DNA of 64,000 bases from Mycobacterium sp. 3519A (GTDB lineage Bacteria > Actinomycetota > Actinomycetes > Mycobacteriales > Mycobacteriaceae): the NCBI RefSeq assembly GCF_900240945.1, contig NZ_OESG01000014.1, positions 492,923 to 556,922 on the forward strand, given 5' to 3'. How positions within the stretch are numbered: position 1 is the stretch's first letter; each line of letters begins with the position of its first letter. The translations under genes were made by a program, and so were the position numbers. Under the pieces are notes generated by a model. The model was not told where the DNA came from and searched no databases. It saw only the letters and a program-made list of their open reading frames with translations. This document shows positions 1-8,188 of this stretch, in pieces.

Positions 1-672
1 CAGGCCAACTACGCGGCCGCCAACGCGCTGCTCGACGGCCTTGTCGCGCAGCGACGGGCCAAAGGGCTGCCCGCCACGGGCATCAACTTCGGTCCGTGGG
101 GCCAGGGCGGTATGGCGTCGTCGGACGCCGCGACCGCCAACATCAGTGCCCAGGGCCTGGTACCGCTGGATCCGTCGGCCGCACTCAGCGCACTCGCCGA
201 GGTGGTGGCCAACGGCACCGGACAGGCCACGGTGCTCAAGGCCAACTGGCAGCGCGCCGCCAAGGTGCTCGGCAGTTCGCGGCCGCCGATCCTCGACCTG
301 GTGCTGCCGAGTGCGGCCGGCGAGGTGACCGGGGACAGCGAGTTGCTCAAGCAGTTGCAGGAGATCCCCGTGCCGCAGCGCGCCGCCTTCGTCACCGAGT
401 TCCTTCAGCGCGAGGTGCAGAACTTCCTGCGACTCGCGCAGCCGCCGGCCGCGAGCAGTCGGTTCCTGGACCTCGGCACGGACTCGCTGATGGCGATCGA
501 ACTCCGCAACCGGCTGCACAGCCAGTTCGGCGGCGCGTTCACGATCAATGCGACCGCGGTGTTCGACTACCCGACCATCGGTGGGCTCGCCGAGTATCTG
601 GTGAACCAGCTGCCCGACGCGGAACAGCCGGAGGAAGCGCAGCCCGCGGAGGTCAGTCAGCCCACCGGCTAG
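1..672 (+). CDS. Type I modular polyketide synthase, C-terminal end (KR remnant + ACP), 5'-truncated by window edge
   Basis: The reading frame is open from base 1 to a TAG stop, giving 223 residues of a larger protein. Residues 1-95 (QANYAAANALLDGL, then NFGPWGQGGM) are the end of a ketoreductase domain. Residues about 125-210 form an acyl carrier domain, with the phosphopantetheine site LGTDSL and its Ser at residue 162 of the fragment. There is no thioesterase after the ACP, so the chain is probably passed to a partner acyltransferase or ligase. A type I PKS beside a DapB-like gene and fadE5 matches my memory of the GPL lipid locus of M. smegmatis. That assignment is inference, because the upstream modules lie outside the window. 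Confidence 0.93.
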   Translation, partial: QANYAAANALLDGLVAQRRAKGLPATGINFGPWGQGGMASSDAATANISAQGLVPLDPSAALSALAEVVANGTGQATVLKANWQRAAKVLGSSRPPILDLVLPSAAGEVTGDSELLKQLQEIPVPQRAAFVTEFLQREVQNFLRLAQPPAASSRFLDLGTDSLMAIELRNRLHSQFGGAFTINATAVFDYPTIGGLAEYLVNQLPDAEQPEEAQPAEVSQPTG

Positions 673-1756
673 CTTCCACCTCGGGCGGTAGCACGGACTG
701 CATCGGCACGTCGAGGCCGTCGTAGATGCCTGGCTTCTGGTCGGCCAGCCAGTTCAGCGCGCCGAGCAGCCGGTTGGCGGCGGTGGTGTTGCCGCCGTCG
801 GCGCGGGTACCGCCGGGCACGTCGGCGCGGCTGACGATGGTCAGCTGCGGATCGCCGTCGATGAACACCCGGTGGTCGCCGACGCCACCCCGATCGGCGT
901 CGTCGGGATAGGGCCAGTCCGGCGCGCAGGACGCGTGGATGCGGGTGATGTGGTCGATGACGACGCGTTCGCGGCCCTTCGACTTGCCGATCACCTTGAG
1001 CCAGAACGCGCCCTGCGTGCCCTTCTCGAAGCGCCCCATGACGGTGTCGACGGACTGCTGAAGCGGCAGCCGCTCGACCTCCTCGGTGATCTCGTCGATC
1101 TCGATGCCGAGGCCGCGGCCGATCAGCCGGATGTTGCCGCCCCACACCATGGTCGGGATCGAGGGCAGCAGCATCATCGGCACAGGATCTTCTGGGCCCA
1201 TGGCCGTTCCGAAGCCACACGACACCTTGACCGCGTACGGCTGGTCGTAGGTGGAGTAGTCGAAGATCTCCTGGCAGTGGATGGTCTTGATCCGGGTGCA
1301 CAGCCCCGCGGCGATGACGGCCAGCGCGTCGTTGCCCCAGCCGGGGTCCACCCCGCTGACGAGCAGCGAGCCTCCGCCCTCGTCCGCGGCCGCGGCCAGC
1401 CGATGCACCCATTCGTCAGGCGCCGACCGCGGGTCGTAGAGCGAGTACAGCGACGGGGTGACGACGTGCTTACCCGCGCGCAGGCAGCGGACGATGTCGG
1501 CGACGGCGTCGTCGGGCCTGATGTCGCCGGACGCCATGTAGGCCACCGCGTCGCAGTCGGCCAGGACCGCGTCGACGTCGGTGCTGGCCGTGACGCCGGT
1601 GTCCGCGTCGAGGCGCGCGAACGTCGCGGCGTCCTTACCGTCCTTGTCGGCGGCGGACGTGATGACACCCGCCAGCCGTAGACCCGGAAACGCCACCGCC
1701 GACCTGATTGCCGTGGACCCCATATTGCCTGTTCCCCACACCGCCACCCGAAGCAT
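653..1756 (-). CDS. DapB-like NAD(P)-dependent dehydrogenase
   Basis: The 367-residue protein starts MLRVAVWGTGNMGS, a Rossmann nucleotide-binding turn (GxGxxG) like the N-terminal domain of dihydrodipicolinate reductase and 2,4-diaminopentanoate dehydrogenase. The C-terminal part (FDYSTYDQPYAV, then QGAFWLKVIGKSKGRERVV) is typical of the uncharacterised mycobacterial dihydrodipicolinate-reductase-like family, not of lysine-pathway DapB, which is only about 245 residues. The substrate is unknown. Its stop lies inside the 3' end of the convergent PKS gene (20 bp overlap). Its start faces fadE5 across 238 bp. Position beside the PKS suggests a role in the same lipid pathway, but the sequence does not prove this. 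Confidence 0.8.
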   Translation of the reverse strand: MLRVAVWGTGNMGSTAIRSAVAFPGLRLAGVITSAADKDGKDAATFARLDADTGVTASTDVDAVLADCDAVAYMASGDIRPDDAVADIVRCLRAGKHVVTPSLYSLYDPRSAPDEWVHRLAAAADEGGGSLLVSGVDPGWGNDALAVIAAGLCTRIKTIHCQEIFDYSTYDQPYAVKVSCGFGTAMGPEDPVPMMLLPSIPTMVWGGNIRLIGRGLGIEIDEITEEVERLPLQQSVDTVMGRFEKGTQGAFWLKVIGKSKGRERVVIDHITRIHASCAPDWPYPDDADRGGVGDHRVFIDGDPQLTIVSRADVPGGTRADGGNTTAANRLLGALNWLADQKPGIYDGLDVPMQSVLPPEVEASRWAD

Positions 1757-1904
1757 CCGGACACCCTATCGGCGGGCCGCGTGATCAACCTCACAATGGG
1801 TCAAACCGCCTGCTCAGACACCTGTCAACTGCGGTTTTGAGCTCCCGACCAACCACCCGGTTACTTAGGCAGGGGAAATGTCTCCGCGGGGGTTTGAGTT
1901 GTAG

Positions 1905-1947
1905 TTACTGATGGGTATAGTTCGGGCGAGTTACTGGTGGGTAACTT
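1905..1947 (+). promoter_or_regulatory. Tandem dyad operator/promoter region of fadE5
   Basis: Two copies of a TTACTGRTGGGTAW motif lie at 1905-1918 and 1931-1944, with centres 26 bp apart. The second is part of the 18-bp dyad AGTTACTGGTGGGTAACT (1929-1946). TAACTT at 1942-1947 fits a TANNNT minus-10 box and would give a leader of about 40 nt before fadE5. The outer half-sites TTACT/GTAA are shared with the TetR-type palindromes at 12095 and 18854, but the centres differ (10 of 14 positions match), so control by the same repressor is uncertain. Confidence 0.5.
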
Positions 1948-1994
1948 AGTCCAAAGTACCCAACCACATGTGGCTAACTCGACGAGGAGGAACC

Positions 1995-3830
1995 GTGAGC
2001 CACTACAAGAGCAACGTCCGCGACCAGGTATTCAACCTGTTCGAGGTGTTCGGCGTGGACAAGGCGTTCGGTGAGGGTGCTTTCACCGACCTGGACACCG
2101 ACACGGCGACCGAGATGCTGGGAGAGATCGCCCGGCTGGCCGAGGGTCCGATCGCAGAGTCCTTCGCCGACTCCGACCGCAACCCGCCGGTCTTCGACCC
2201 CAAGACCCATTCGGTGACACTGCCGGAGCCGTTCAAGAAGTCCATGCGTGCGCTGTTCGACGGCGGCTGGGACAAGATCGGCCTCGTCGAGGAGCTCGGT
2301 GGCATGCCGATGCCCCGCGCGCTGCAGTGGGCCCTGATCGAGCATGTGCTCGGCGCCAACCCCGCCGCGTACATGTACGCGATGGGTCCCGGCATGGCGC
2401 AGATCCTCTACAACCTCGGCACCGAGGAGCAGAAGAAGTGGGCCGTACTGGCCTCCGAGCGTGGCTGGACCGCCACCATGGTGCTGACCGAGCCCGACGC
2501 GGGTTCTGACGTCGGCGCCGGCCGGACCAAGGCCACCCAGCAGCCCGACGGCACCTGGCACATCGACGGTGTGAAGCGCTTCATCACCTCGGGTGACGCC
2601 GATGACCTGGGCGAGAACATCATGCATCTGGTGCTGGCCCGCCCCGAGGGCGCAGGCCCGGGCACCAAGGGGCTGTCGCTGTTCTTCGTGCCGAAGTTCC
2701 ACTTCGACCCCGAGACCGGTGAGCCCGGTGAGCGCAACGGCGTGTTCGTCACCAACGTCGAGCACAAGATGGGCCTTAAGGTTTCGGCCACCTGCGAGCT
2801 GTCGCTGGGACAGCACGGCGTTCCCGCTGTCGGCTGGCTGGTCGGCGAGGTGCACGACGGCATCGCGCAGATGTTCGACGTCATCGAGCAGGCTCGAATG
2901 ATGGTGGGCACCAAGGCAATTGCCACGCTGTCCACCGGCTACCTGAACGCCCTGGAGTACGCCAAGGAGCGTGTGCAGGGTGCCGACCTGACCCAGATGA
3001 CCGACAAGACCGCGCCGCGTGTGACCATCACGCACCACCCGGACGTGCGTCGCTCGCTGATGACGCAGAAGGCATACGCCGAGGGGCTGCGCGCGCTGTA
3101 CCTGTACACCGCGACGTTCCAGGATTCGGCGGTCGCCAAGGCGCTGCACGATGTGGACGCCGAACTGGCCGTGCGGGTCAACGACCTGATGCTGCCGATC
3201 GTCAAGGGTGTCGGCTCGGAGCAGGCCTACGCCAAGCTGACCGAGAGCCTGCAGACCTTCGGTGGGTCCGGCTTCCTGCAGGACTACCCGATCGAGCAGT
3301 ACATCCGTGACGCCAAGATCGACTCGCTGTACGAGGGCACCACGGCCATCCAGGCGCAGGACTTCTTCTTCCGCAAGATCGTCCGCGACAAGGGCCAGGC
3401 GCTGGCGTATGTGGCAGGCCAGGTCGAGTCGTTCGTCAAGAACGAGGCGGGCAACGGCAGGCTCAAGGCTGAGCGCGCGCTGCTGGCCACCGCGCTGGAG
3501 GATGTCCAGGCCATGGCCGCGTCGCTGACCGGCTACCTGATGGCCGCGCAGGAGAACCCCGCCGAGCTGTACAAGGTGGGCCTGGGTTCGGTGCGCTTCC
3601 TGATGAGCGTCGGCGACCTGGTTCTCGGCTGGCTGCTGGCCCAGCAGGCGGCGGTGGCCATCGAGGCGCTCGACGGCGGTGCCAGTGGTGACGACCGCGC
3701 CTTCTACGAGGGCAAGATCGCGGTGGCGTCGTTCTTCGCGAAGAACTTCCTGCCGATGCTGACCAGCACCCGCAGCATCATTGAGAACCTCGACAACGAG
3801 GTGATGGAACTGGACGAGGCGGCGTTCTAA
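1995..3830 (+). CDS. fadE5: Acyl-CoA dehydrogenase FadE5
   Basis: The 611-residue protein catalyses the first, FAD-dependent step of beta-oxidation. Its length and opening ([18 protein letters not shown]) agree with mycobacterial FadE5. The GTG start at 1995 follows GAGGAGG (1984-1990) closely; the open frame continues upstream but lacks a ribosome site. ACAD signatures are visible: [12 protein letters not shown] in the middle domain, then [21 protein letters not shown] and [17 protein letters not shown], where the Glu of YEGTT sits in the catalytic-base region. A roughly 100-residue C-terminal extension (ACAD_C type) is present. The gene is followed by a strong terminator, so it is probably monocistronic. 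Confidence 0.97.
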   Translation: MSHYKSNVRDQVFNLFEVFGVDKAFGEGAFTDLDTDTATEMLGEIARLAEGPIAESFADSDRNPPVFDPKTHSVTLPEPFKKSMRALFDGGWDKIGLVEELGGMPMPRALQWALIEHVLGANPAAYMYAMGPGMAQILYNLGTEEQKKWAVLASERGWTATMVLTEPDAGSDVGAGRTKATQQPDGTWHIDGVKRFITSGDADDLGENIMHLVLARPEGAGPGTKGLSLFFVPKFHFDPETGEPGERNGVFVTNVEHKMGLKVSATCELSLGQHGVPAVGWLVGEVHDGIAQMFDVIEQARMMVGTKAIATLSTGYLNALEYAKERVQGADLTQMTDKTAPRVTITHHPDVRRSLMTQKAYAEGLRALYLYTATFQDSAVAKALHDVDAELAVRVNDLMLPIVKGVGSEQAYAKLTESLQTFGGSGFLQDYPIEQYIRDAKIDSLYEGTTAIQAQDFFFRKIVRDKGQALAYVAGQVESFVKNEAGNGRLKAERALLATALEDVQAMAASLTGYLMAAQENPAELYKVGLGSVRFLMSVGDLVLGWLLAQQAAVAIEALDGGASGDDRAFYEGKIAVASFFAKNFLPMLTSTRSIIENLDNEVMELDEAAF

Positions 3831-3851
3831 AGGAACCCCTTCGTACGCGAC

Positions 3852-3879
3852 AGGCCCCGGTCTCTTCCCGGGGCCTTTT
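3852..3879 (+). terminator. Intrinsic terminator of fadE5
   Basis: A perfect 9-bp stem (AGGCCCCGG / CCGGGGCCT) with a 7-nt loop is followed directly by TTTG, 21 bp after the fadE5 stop. It is one of only two convincing hairpin-plus-T-tract terminators in the window. Confidence 0.85.
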
Positions 3880-3959
3880 GCGTTGGGTAACCAAGAAATC
3901 GCCAAGGTCGCTTCTGCACGCTGATCGCAACAACGCGTCAGTGATGGAAGGCCCTTGCA

Positions 3960-5627
3960 ATGACAATTGTTTCGCCGCCTGTGGGGCGTGCAAGCCGCGG
4001 CGTGGCGCTCGCGCTGTTGTTCGGCCTGCTGGTGATCGTCGCGACTGCGGCAGGCGTCAGCATCAAGGCGATGGCCTCCCAACACCCGGCGCGCGACTCA
4101 GCGGTGTCGTACACCTCGCAGGACGTGCTGCCGTTCACGCGCCTCGGTCAGCCCTGGGGTGCGGCCGTCGACGGGGCAGGGAATCTGTACATCGCCGACC
4201 ATTCCTCCCACCAGCTGATGAAACTGACGGCGGGCGCCAGCGCGCCGACTCCTCTTCCGTCAGAGGGCCTTTCGAATCCGACAGGTGTGGCGGTCGACGG
4301 CGCTGGCAACGTCTATGTCACCGACAACGGCGCCGACAAGGTGTGGGAGCTCGCGGCGGGCACAGACAATCTGACCGCGCTGCCGTTCGATGGCCTCGAG
4401 GACCCCGATGGCGTGGCCGTCGACGCCGAGCGCAACGTGTACGTCACCGACTACAGCAACCGAAGGGTGTTGAAGCTCGCCGCGGGGACAACCTCCGCGT
4501 CGGTGCTGCCGTTCGGCACGCTGCGCGGCCCGGTCGGCGTGGCGGTGGACACCGCGCACAACGTCTACGTCACGGACAACGCGGCCAACCTGGTGCTGAA
4601 GCTCGCGGCGGGTGCGAGCCAGCCGGTCATGCTGCCCTTCGGCTCGCTGCACCACCCGACCGCGGTAGCAGTGGATGCCGTTGACAACGTCTATGTGCTG
4701 CAGATGAACCCCGACCCGGTGCTGAAGCTCGCCGCCGGTGCGGCGACTCCCGCGCCGCTGCCGATCTACGTCGGCAGCAAGGCCGCCGGGTTGGCGGTGG
4801 ACTCTCGCGGCACACTCGTCGTGACCGACTTCGGCGAGCGCAAGGTGATGCGCCTGGAGCCTGGGGCTCGCATGACCACGACCGTCTCGTTCACCGACCT
4901 GGTGTACCCCAACGGTGTGGCGGTCGACGGCGCGGGCACCGTGTACGTCACCGGCCAGGGCGAAAACCGGGCGTGGAAACTCGCGGCAGGCGCAGACACG
5001 CCGGCACCGCTGCCCTTCAGCGCCAAGGCCGATCCCGTCGGCGCCGCCGTCGATTCGTCGGGCAACCTCTATGTCGCGGACTTCGACCACCATCAGGTGC
5101 TGAAGCTTGCGCCCGGAGCGAGCAACCCAGTTCCATTGCTGCTCAAGGGGATCGAGCACCCGGCCGCTGTGGCCGTAGACAAGGCGGGCAACCTGTATGT
5201 CGCCGATTGGGCCGGGAATCGGGTGTGGAAGCTGGTCACCGGCGCGCAGAGTCCGATCATGCTGCCGTTCAGCGGTCTTCGCGACCCGCAGGGCGTAGCA
5301 GTCGATACCGCAGGCGACGTCTACGTCGTCGATAGCGGCAACAACCGGGTGCTCAGGCTCGCCGCGGGATCGAGCGCCGCAACGGTGCTGGCATTGGCCG
5401 AGTTGAACAGCCCCGCCGGTGTCGCGGTCGACGCCGCAGGCGATGTCTATGTCGCTGACCGCGGTAACAACCGTGTGGTGAGGATCGCCGCGGAGTCGAG
5501 TTCCGTCTCCGCGCTGCCCTTCACCGGACTCAACAGTCCCCAAGCGGTGGCCGTTGACAACGCCGGTGCGGTCTACGTCACCGACAGCGGTAACGCGCGT
5601 GTCGTGAAACTCGCAACCTCTCAATGA
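3960..5627 (+). CDS. Membrane-anchored NHL-repeat double beta-propeller protein
   Basis: 555 residues. Residues 1-15 are cytosolic and about 16-36 (GVALALLFGLLVIVATAAGV) form a signal anchor. The rest is twelve NHL repeats of about 42 residues, each with the core xAVDxxGxVYVxD. Twelve blades suggest two six-bladed propellers facing the outside. The repeats resemble the extracellular sensor propeller of the mycobacterial kinase PknD, but there is no kinase domain here. It is first in a tight three-gene unit: the lipoprotein frame follows after 19 bp and the MPT64-like gene 6 bp after that. Propellers of this type bind ligands or scaffold proteins; the ligand is unknown. Confidence 0.88.
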   Translation: MTIVSPPVGRASRGVALALLFGLLVIVATAAGVSIKAMASQHPARDSAVSYTSQDVLPFTRLGQPWGAAVDGAGNLYIADHSSHQLMKLTAGASAPTPLPSEGLSNPTGVAVDGAGNVYVTDNGADKVWELAAGTDNLTALPFDGLEDPDGVAVDAERNVYVTDYSNRRVLKLAAGTTSASVLPFGTLRGPVGVAVDTAHNVYVTDNAANLVLKLAAGASQPVMLPFGSLHHPTAVAVDAVDNVYVLQMNPDPVLKLAAGAATPAPLPIYVGSKAAGLAVDSRGTLVVTDFGERKVMRLEPGARMTTTVSFTDLVYPNGVAVDGAGTVYVTGQGENRAWKLAAGADTPAPLPFSAKADPVGAAVDSSGNLYVADFDHHQVLKLAPGASNPVPLLLKGIEHPAAVAVDKAGNLYVADWAGNRVWKLVTGAQSPIMLPFSGLRDPQGVAVDTAGDVYVVDSGNNRVLRLAAGSSAATVLALAELNSPAGVAVDAAGDVYVADRGNNRVVRIAAESSSVSALPFTGLNSPQAVAVDNAGAVYVTDSGNARVVKLATSQ

Positions 5628-5646
5628 GATTCGCAAAGGAAACAAC

Positions 5647-6880
5647 GTGAAACGAATCAGAACTGCGATTGGACTGGCCGCGGTGTCGGCAGTGATGCTG
5701 GCCGGATGCTCGTCGCCGAACGGTTCACCCACCGCGGCGCCAGCACCGCCCGCCGCCGCACGCGGGGCGGATGCCAGCGACCAGCGGTGTGCCCTGGTCG
5801 AAGGTCGGTGCTGGGTGGATGCTCGCCATGTGGAACCCGGTGACGCCGACCAGGCCGGGCGAGGCACCGGTCCCGGACCATCCCACGAGCGATGCGGCCA
5901 CCACGACGCTGTATCTGGTTGACCCGCAGGGCAATCGCTATCCGATAACGACCTTCGGCCCCGGCGCTGAGCCCGAGTTGATCGACTGGTCCGGCGATGG
6001 CAGCCACGCTCTGATCGAGCCGCAGGGATACAGATCACCGTCCGTTCTCTCGATCGATCTGCACACCGGTGCGCAGACGACGATTCCCGTCAAGGGCTAC
6101 GCCCGCTATACGCATCCAGACGGTAACGCGTTGCTGGTGTCGACCGACAATGGCGTGGACAAACCGGCGACGTTGACGCGCATCGATCTCTCCGGACATG
6201 AGCAGCAGACCTACCAGGCGGATTCGTCGGCCGGCGCAAGTCATTTCAACGGGCACTATCTCCAATCGGCGGACGGGACGCAGCTCGTCCTCGGGACCAC
6301 GACCATCGGCAGTCCCGGCGCGACGACGTCGGGCAGCGACATGGTCATGGTGAACAGTGACGGCAAGGTCATCCGCACGCTGCCATCGCCGATGTCCGAC
6401 GCAGAATGCGAACCTGTGCGGTGGTGGACTCCAACCGTGATCCTCGCGCACTGCGGAAACAACGCGGGAAAACAGCTTTGGGAGATTCCCGTCGACGGTG
6501 GGGCTGCAACTGCGCTCACCGCCGTCAACTCGAGCCAGCAGGACGACCCCGGCTTCGGCGGTGACCTCGACGACGGGATCGCCTTCCAACTGCCCAGTGG
6601 GACGTTTCTTCAGTCGCAGGGCGCCTGCGGTTCGATCTTCTTGTCCCGCTTGACACCTGACATGCACACCACCCGGGTCGACATCCCCGGTGTTTCGAAC
6701 AGCAGCGAACTGGTGGGTGCGACAGGAGACAAGCTGGTGCTGCTCGCCAAGGTGGGATGCGGTGGCACGACGTCGCTGCTGATCTTTGACCCGATCGCCA
6801 ACACCTCCACCGTGCTGCTCGGACCGCCGATCAACGGTGGCGGTGTGAGCAGCGCGCGACTCTACCCCGGACACGAGTAG
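5647..6880 (+). pseudogene. Propeller-type lipoprotein interrupted by a single-base frameshift
   Basis: A good ribosome site (AAAGGA, 5636-5641) precedes GTG at 5647. That frame encodes a lipoprotein signal peptide with lipobox LAGC (MKRIRTAIGLAAVSAVMLAG, then Cys), but it becomes nonsense after about 40 residues and stops near 5922. The sensible protein continues one frame over from about 5771 to 6880 (MPATSGVPWSKVGAGWMLAM, then YLVDPQGNRYPI, LLVSTDNGVDKPATLTRIDL). It reads like a TolB/WD40-type propeller. Removing one G from the GGGG run at 5764-5767 joins the two frames exactly. This is either a real mutation or a sequencing error. If translated from 5771, the protein would lack an export signal. 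Neighbours are other secreted proteins. Confidence 0.65.
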
Positions 6881-6886
6881 GCGACC

Positions 6887-7528
6887 GTGAAGAGTGCACT
6901 GATCACAGCGGTCGCGGGTGCGGCGTTGATCGCCGGAATGCCCTCAGCCAGTGCGCAATTGACGTGTGCGGAGCTCGGAGGGACGGTCGACGTCGACCAG
7001 GTCTGTCACGTGCACTCCACCGCGGCGGCGTACTCGATGGACATCGATTTCCCGCTGGGCTATCCCGACGAGCAGGCCGTGGCCGGCTACCTCGAGCAGA
7101 GCCGTGCCGATTTCCTTTCTTGGGTCGCCGAGTTCGGTGGTGGTCATCGCCGATACCTGCACGACGTCACCGCCGAGAAGTACCAGTCCTCGGGTACGCA
7201 ATCCCTGGTGCTGACCGTCCACGACGACACCGGCCTCGGACACGAGGATCACCCCGGCACCACATACCAGGCGTTCAACTACGACGCGGCCAAGCACGTA
7301 CCGATCACCGTCGACACGCTGTTCAAGCCGGGCACCGACCCCGTTCCCGTGCTCAACTCGATTGTCGGACGCAAATTGGACGGTCTCGACGCCACCACAT
7401 ACCGGAACTTCGCGATCACCGACGACGCGGTGATCTTCTTCTTCGGCGAAGACGAGATCGTCGCCGACAACGACGGACCCCACCAGGTCTCGGTGCCCCG
7501 AAGCGAACTGGCGCCGTTGCTGGCGTAG
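6887..7528 (+). CDS. Secreted MPT64-like protein (DUF3298/RsiV fold)
   Basis: 213 residues starting at GTG 6887, with a Sec signal peptide cleaved near ASA-Q (residues 21-24). The mature part aligns by eye with M. tuberculosis MPT64: FPLGYPDEQAVAGYLEQSR, YQSSGTQSLVLTV, HPGTTYQAFNYD, DTLFKPGTDPVPV, NFAITDDAVIFFF and SVPRSELAPLLA all have clear counterparts. MPT64 is a secreted antigen whose biochemical role is unsettled. Two cysteines near the start (TCAEL and QVCHV) could form a disulfide. It is the last gene of the NHL-lipoprotein unit, and its stop abuts the stop of the convergent response regulator. Confidence 0.88.
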   Translation: MKSALITAVAGAALIAGMPSASAQLTCAELGGTVDVDQVCHVHSTAAAYSMDIDFPLGYPDEQAVAGYLEQSRADFLSWVAEFGGGHRRYLHDVTAEKYQSSGTQSLVLTVHDDTGLGHEDHPGTTYQAFNYDAAKHVPITVDTLFKPGTDPVPVLNSIVGRKLDGLDATTYRNFAITDDAVIFFFGEDEIVADNDGPHQVSVPRSELAPLLA

Positions 7529-8188
7529 CTACACGGGTGAATCAGAATTGAGATAGGTGACCACCGCAAGCACGCGGCGGTGGTGCGCCTGCGACGGCGG
7601 CAGTTCCAGCTTGGTGAAGATCGCCGAAACGTGCTTCTCGACAGCCCGTTCGGTGATCGAAAGATGTTGAGCCAGGGCGTTGTTCGAATGTCCTTCGGCC
7701 ATCAGCTCGAGCACTTCGCGCTCACGCGGGGTGAGCCGGTCCAGCACCGACGCCTTGCGGTTGCCGCCGATCAGCTGACGCACCACCTCCGGGTCCAGGG
7801 CGGTGCCGCCCGCAGCCACCCGGCGCAACGCATCGTCGAATTCCGCGATGTCGGTCACCCGGTCCTTCAGCAGGTAGCCGACGCCTTCCGGTCTGCCCGC
7901 CAACAGTTCGGTGGCGTACCGGGTTTCGACCCACTGCGAAAACACCAGGACGCCGACGTCGGGATGCGACCGTCGTAACGACACCGCCGCCACCAGGCCT
8001 TCGTCGGTGAACGTCGGCGGCATGCGGATGTCGACGACGGCGACATCCGGGGTGAATTCATCGACGGCGGAGAGCAACTCGTCGGCATTGCCGATCTTGG
8101 CCACCACGTCGTGGCCGCGTTCGACGAGCAGTTGCACCAGGCCTTCACGCAGAATCGCAGAGTCCTCGGCGACGACGACGCGGGTCAC
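7529..8188 (-). CDS. NarL/FixJ-family response regulator
   Basis: 219 residues. The receiver domain (1-120) has acidic residues E8/D9 and phospho-acceptor Asp53 in AVVDIRMPP. The LuxR-type HTH is at the C terminus (LTPREREVLELMAEGHSNN, then ERAVEKHVSAIFTKLEL). It should bind DNA when phosphorylated by the sensor encoded just upstream: its GTG start overlaps the kinase stop as GTGA (8185-8188), a sign of translational coupling. No cognate binding site could be identified. The two-component pair converges on the secreted-protein unit at 3960-7528. Confidence 0.95.
   Translation of the reverse strand: MTRVVVAEDSAILREGLVQLLVERGHDVVAKIGNADELLSAVDEFTPDVAVVDIRMPPTFTDEGLVAAVSLRRSHPDVGVLVFSQWVETRYATELLAGRPEGVGYLLKDRVTDIAEFDDALRRVAAGGTALDPEVVRQLIGGNRKASVLDRLTPREREVLELMAEGHSNNALAQHLSITERAVEKHVSAIFTKLELPPSQAHHRRVLAVVTYLNSDSPV

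Noticed and set aside
1974..4085. 703-codon open frame antisense to fadE5
   Set aside because: Low-complexity, Arg/His/Gln/Leu-rich product without domains, lying entirely opposite a strong gene; a typical high-GC shadow frame.
4260..6038. 592-codon frame antisense to the NHL gene
   Set aside because: Apparent repeats in the product merely reflect the NHL repeats on the other strand.
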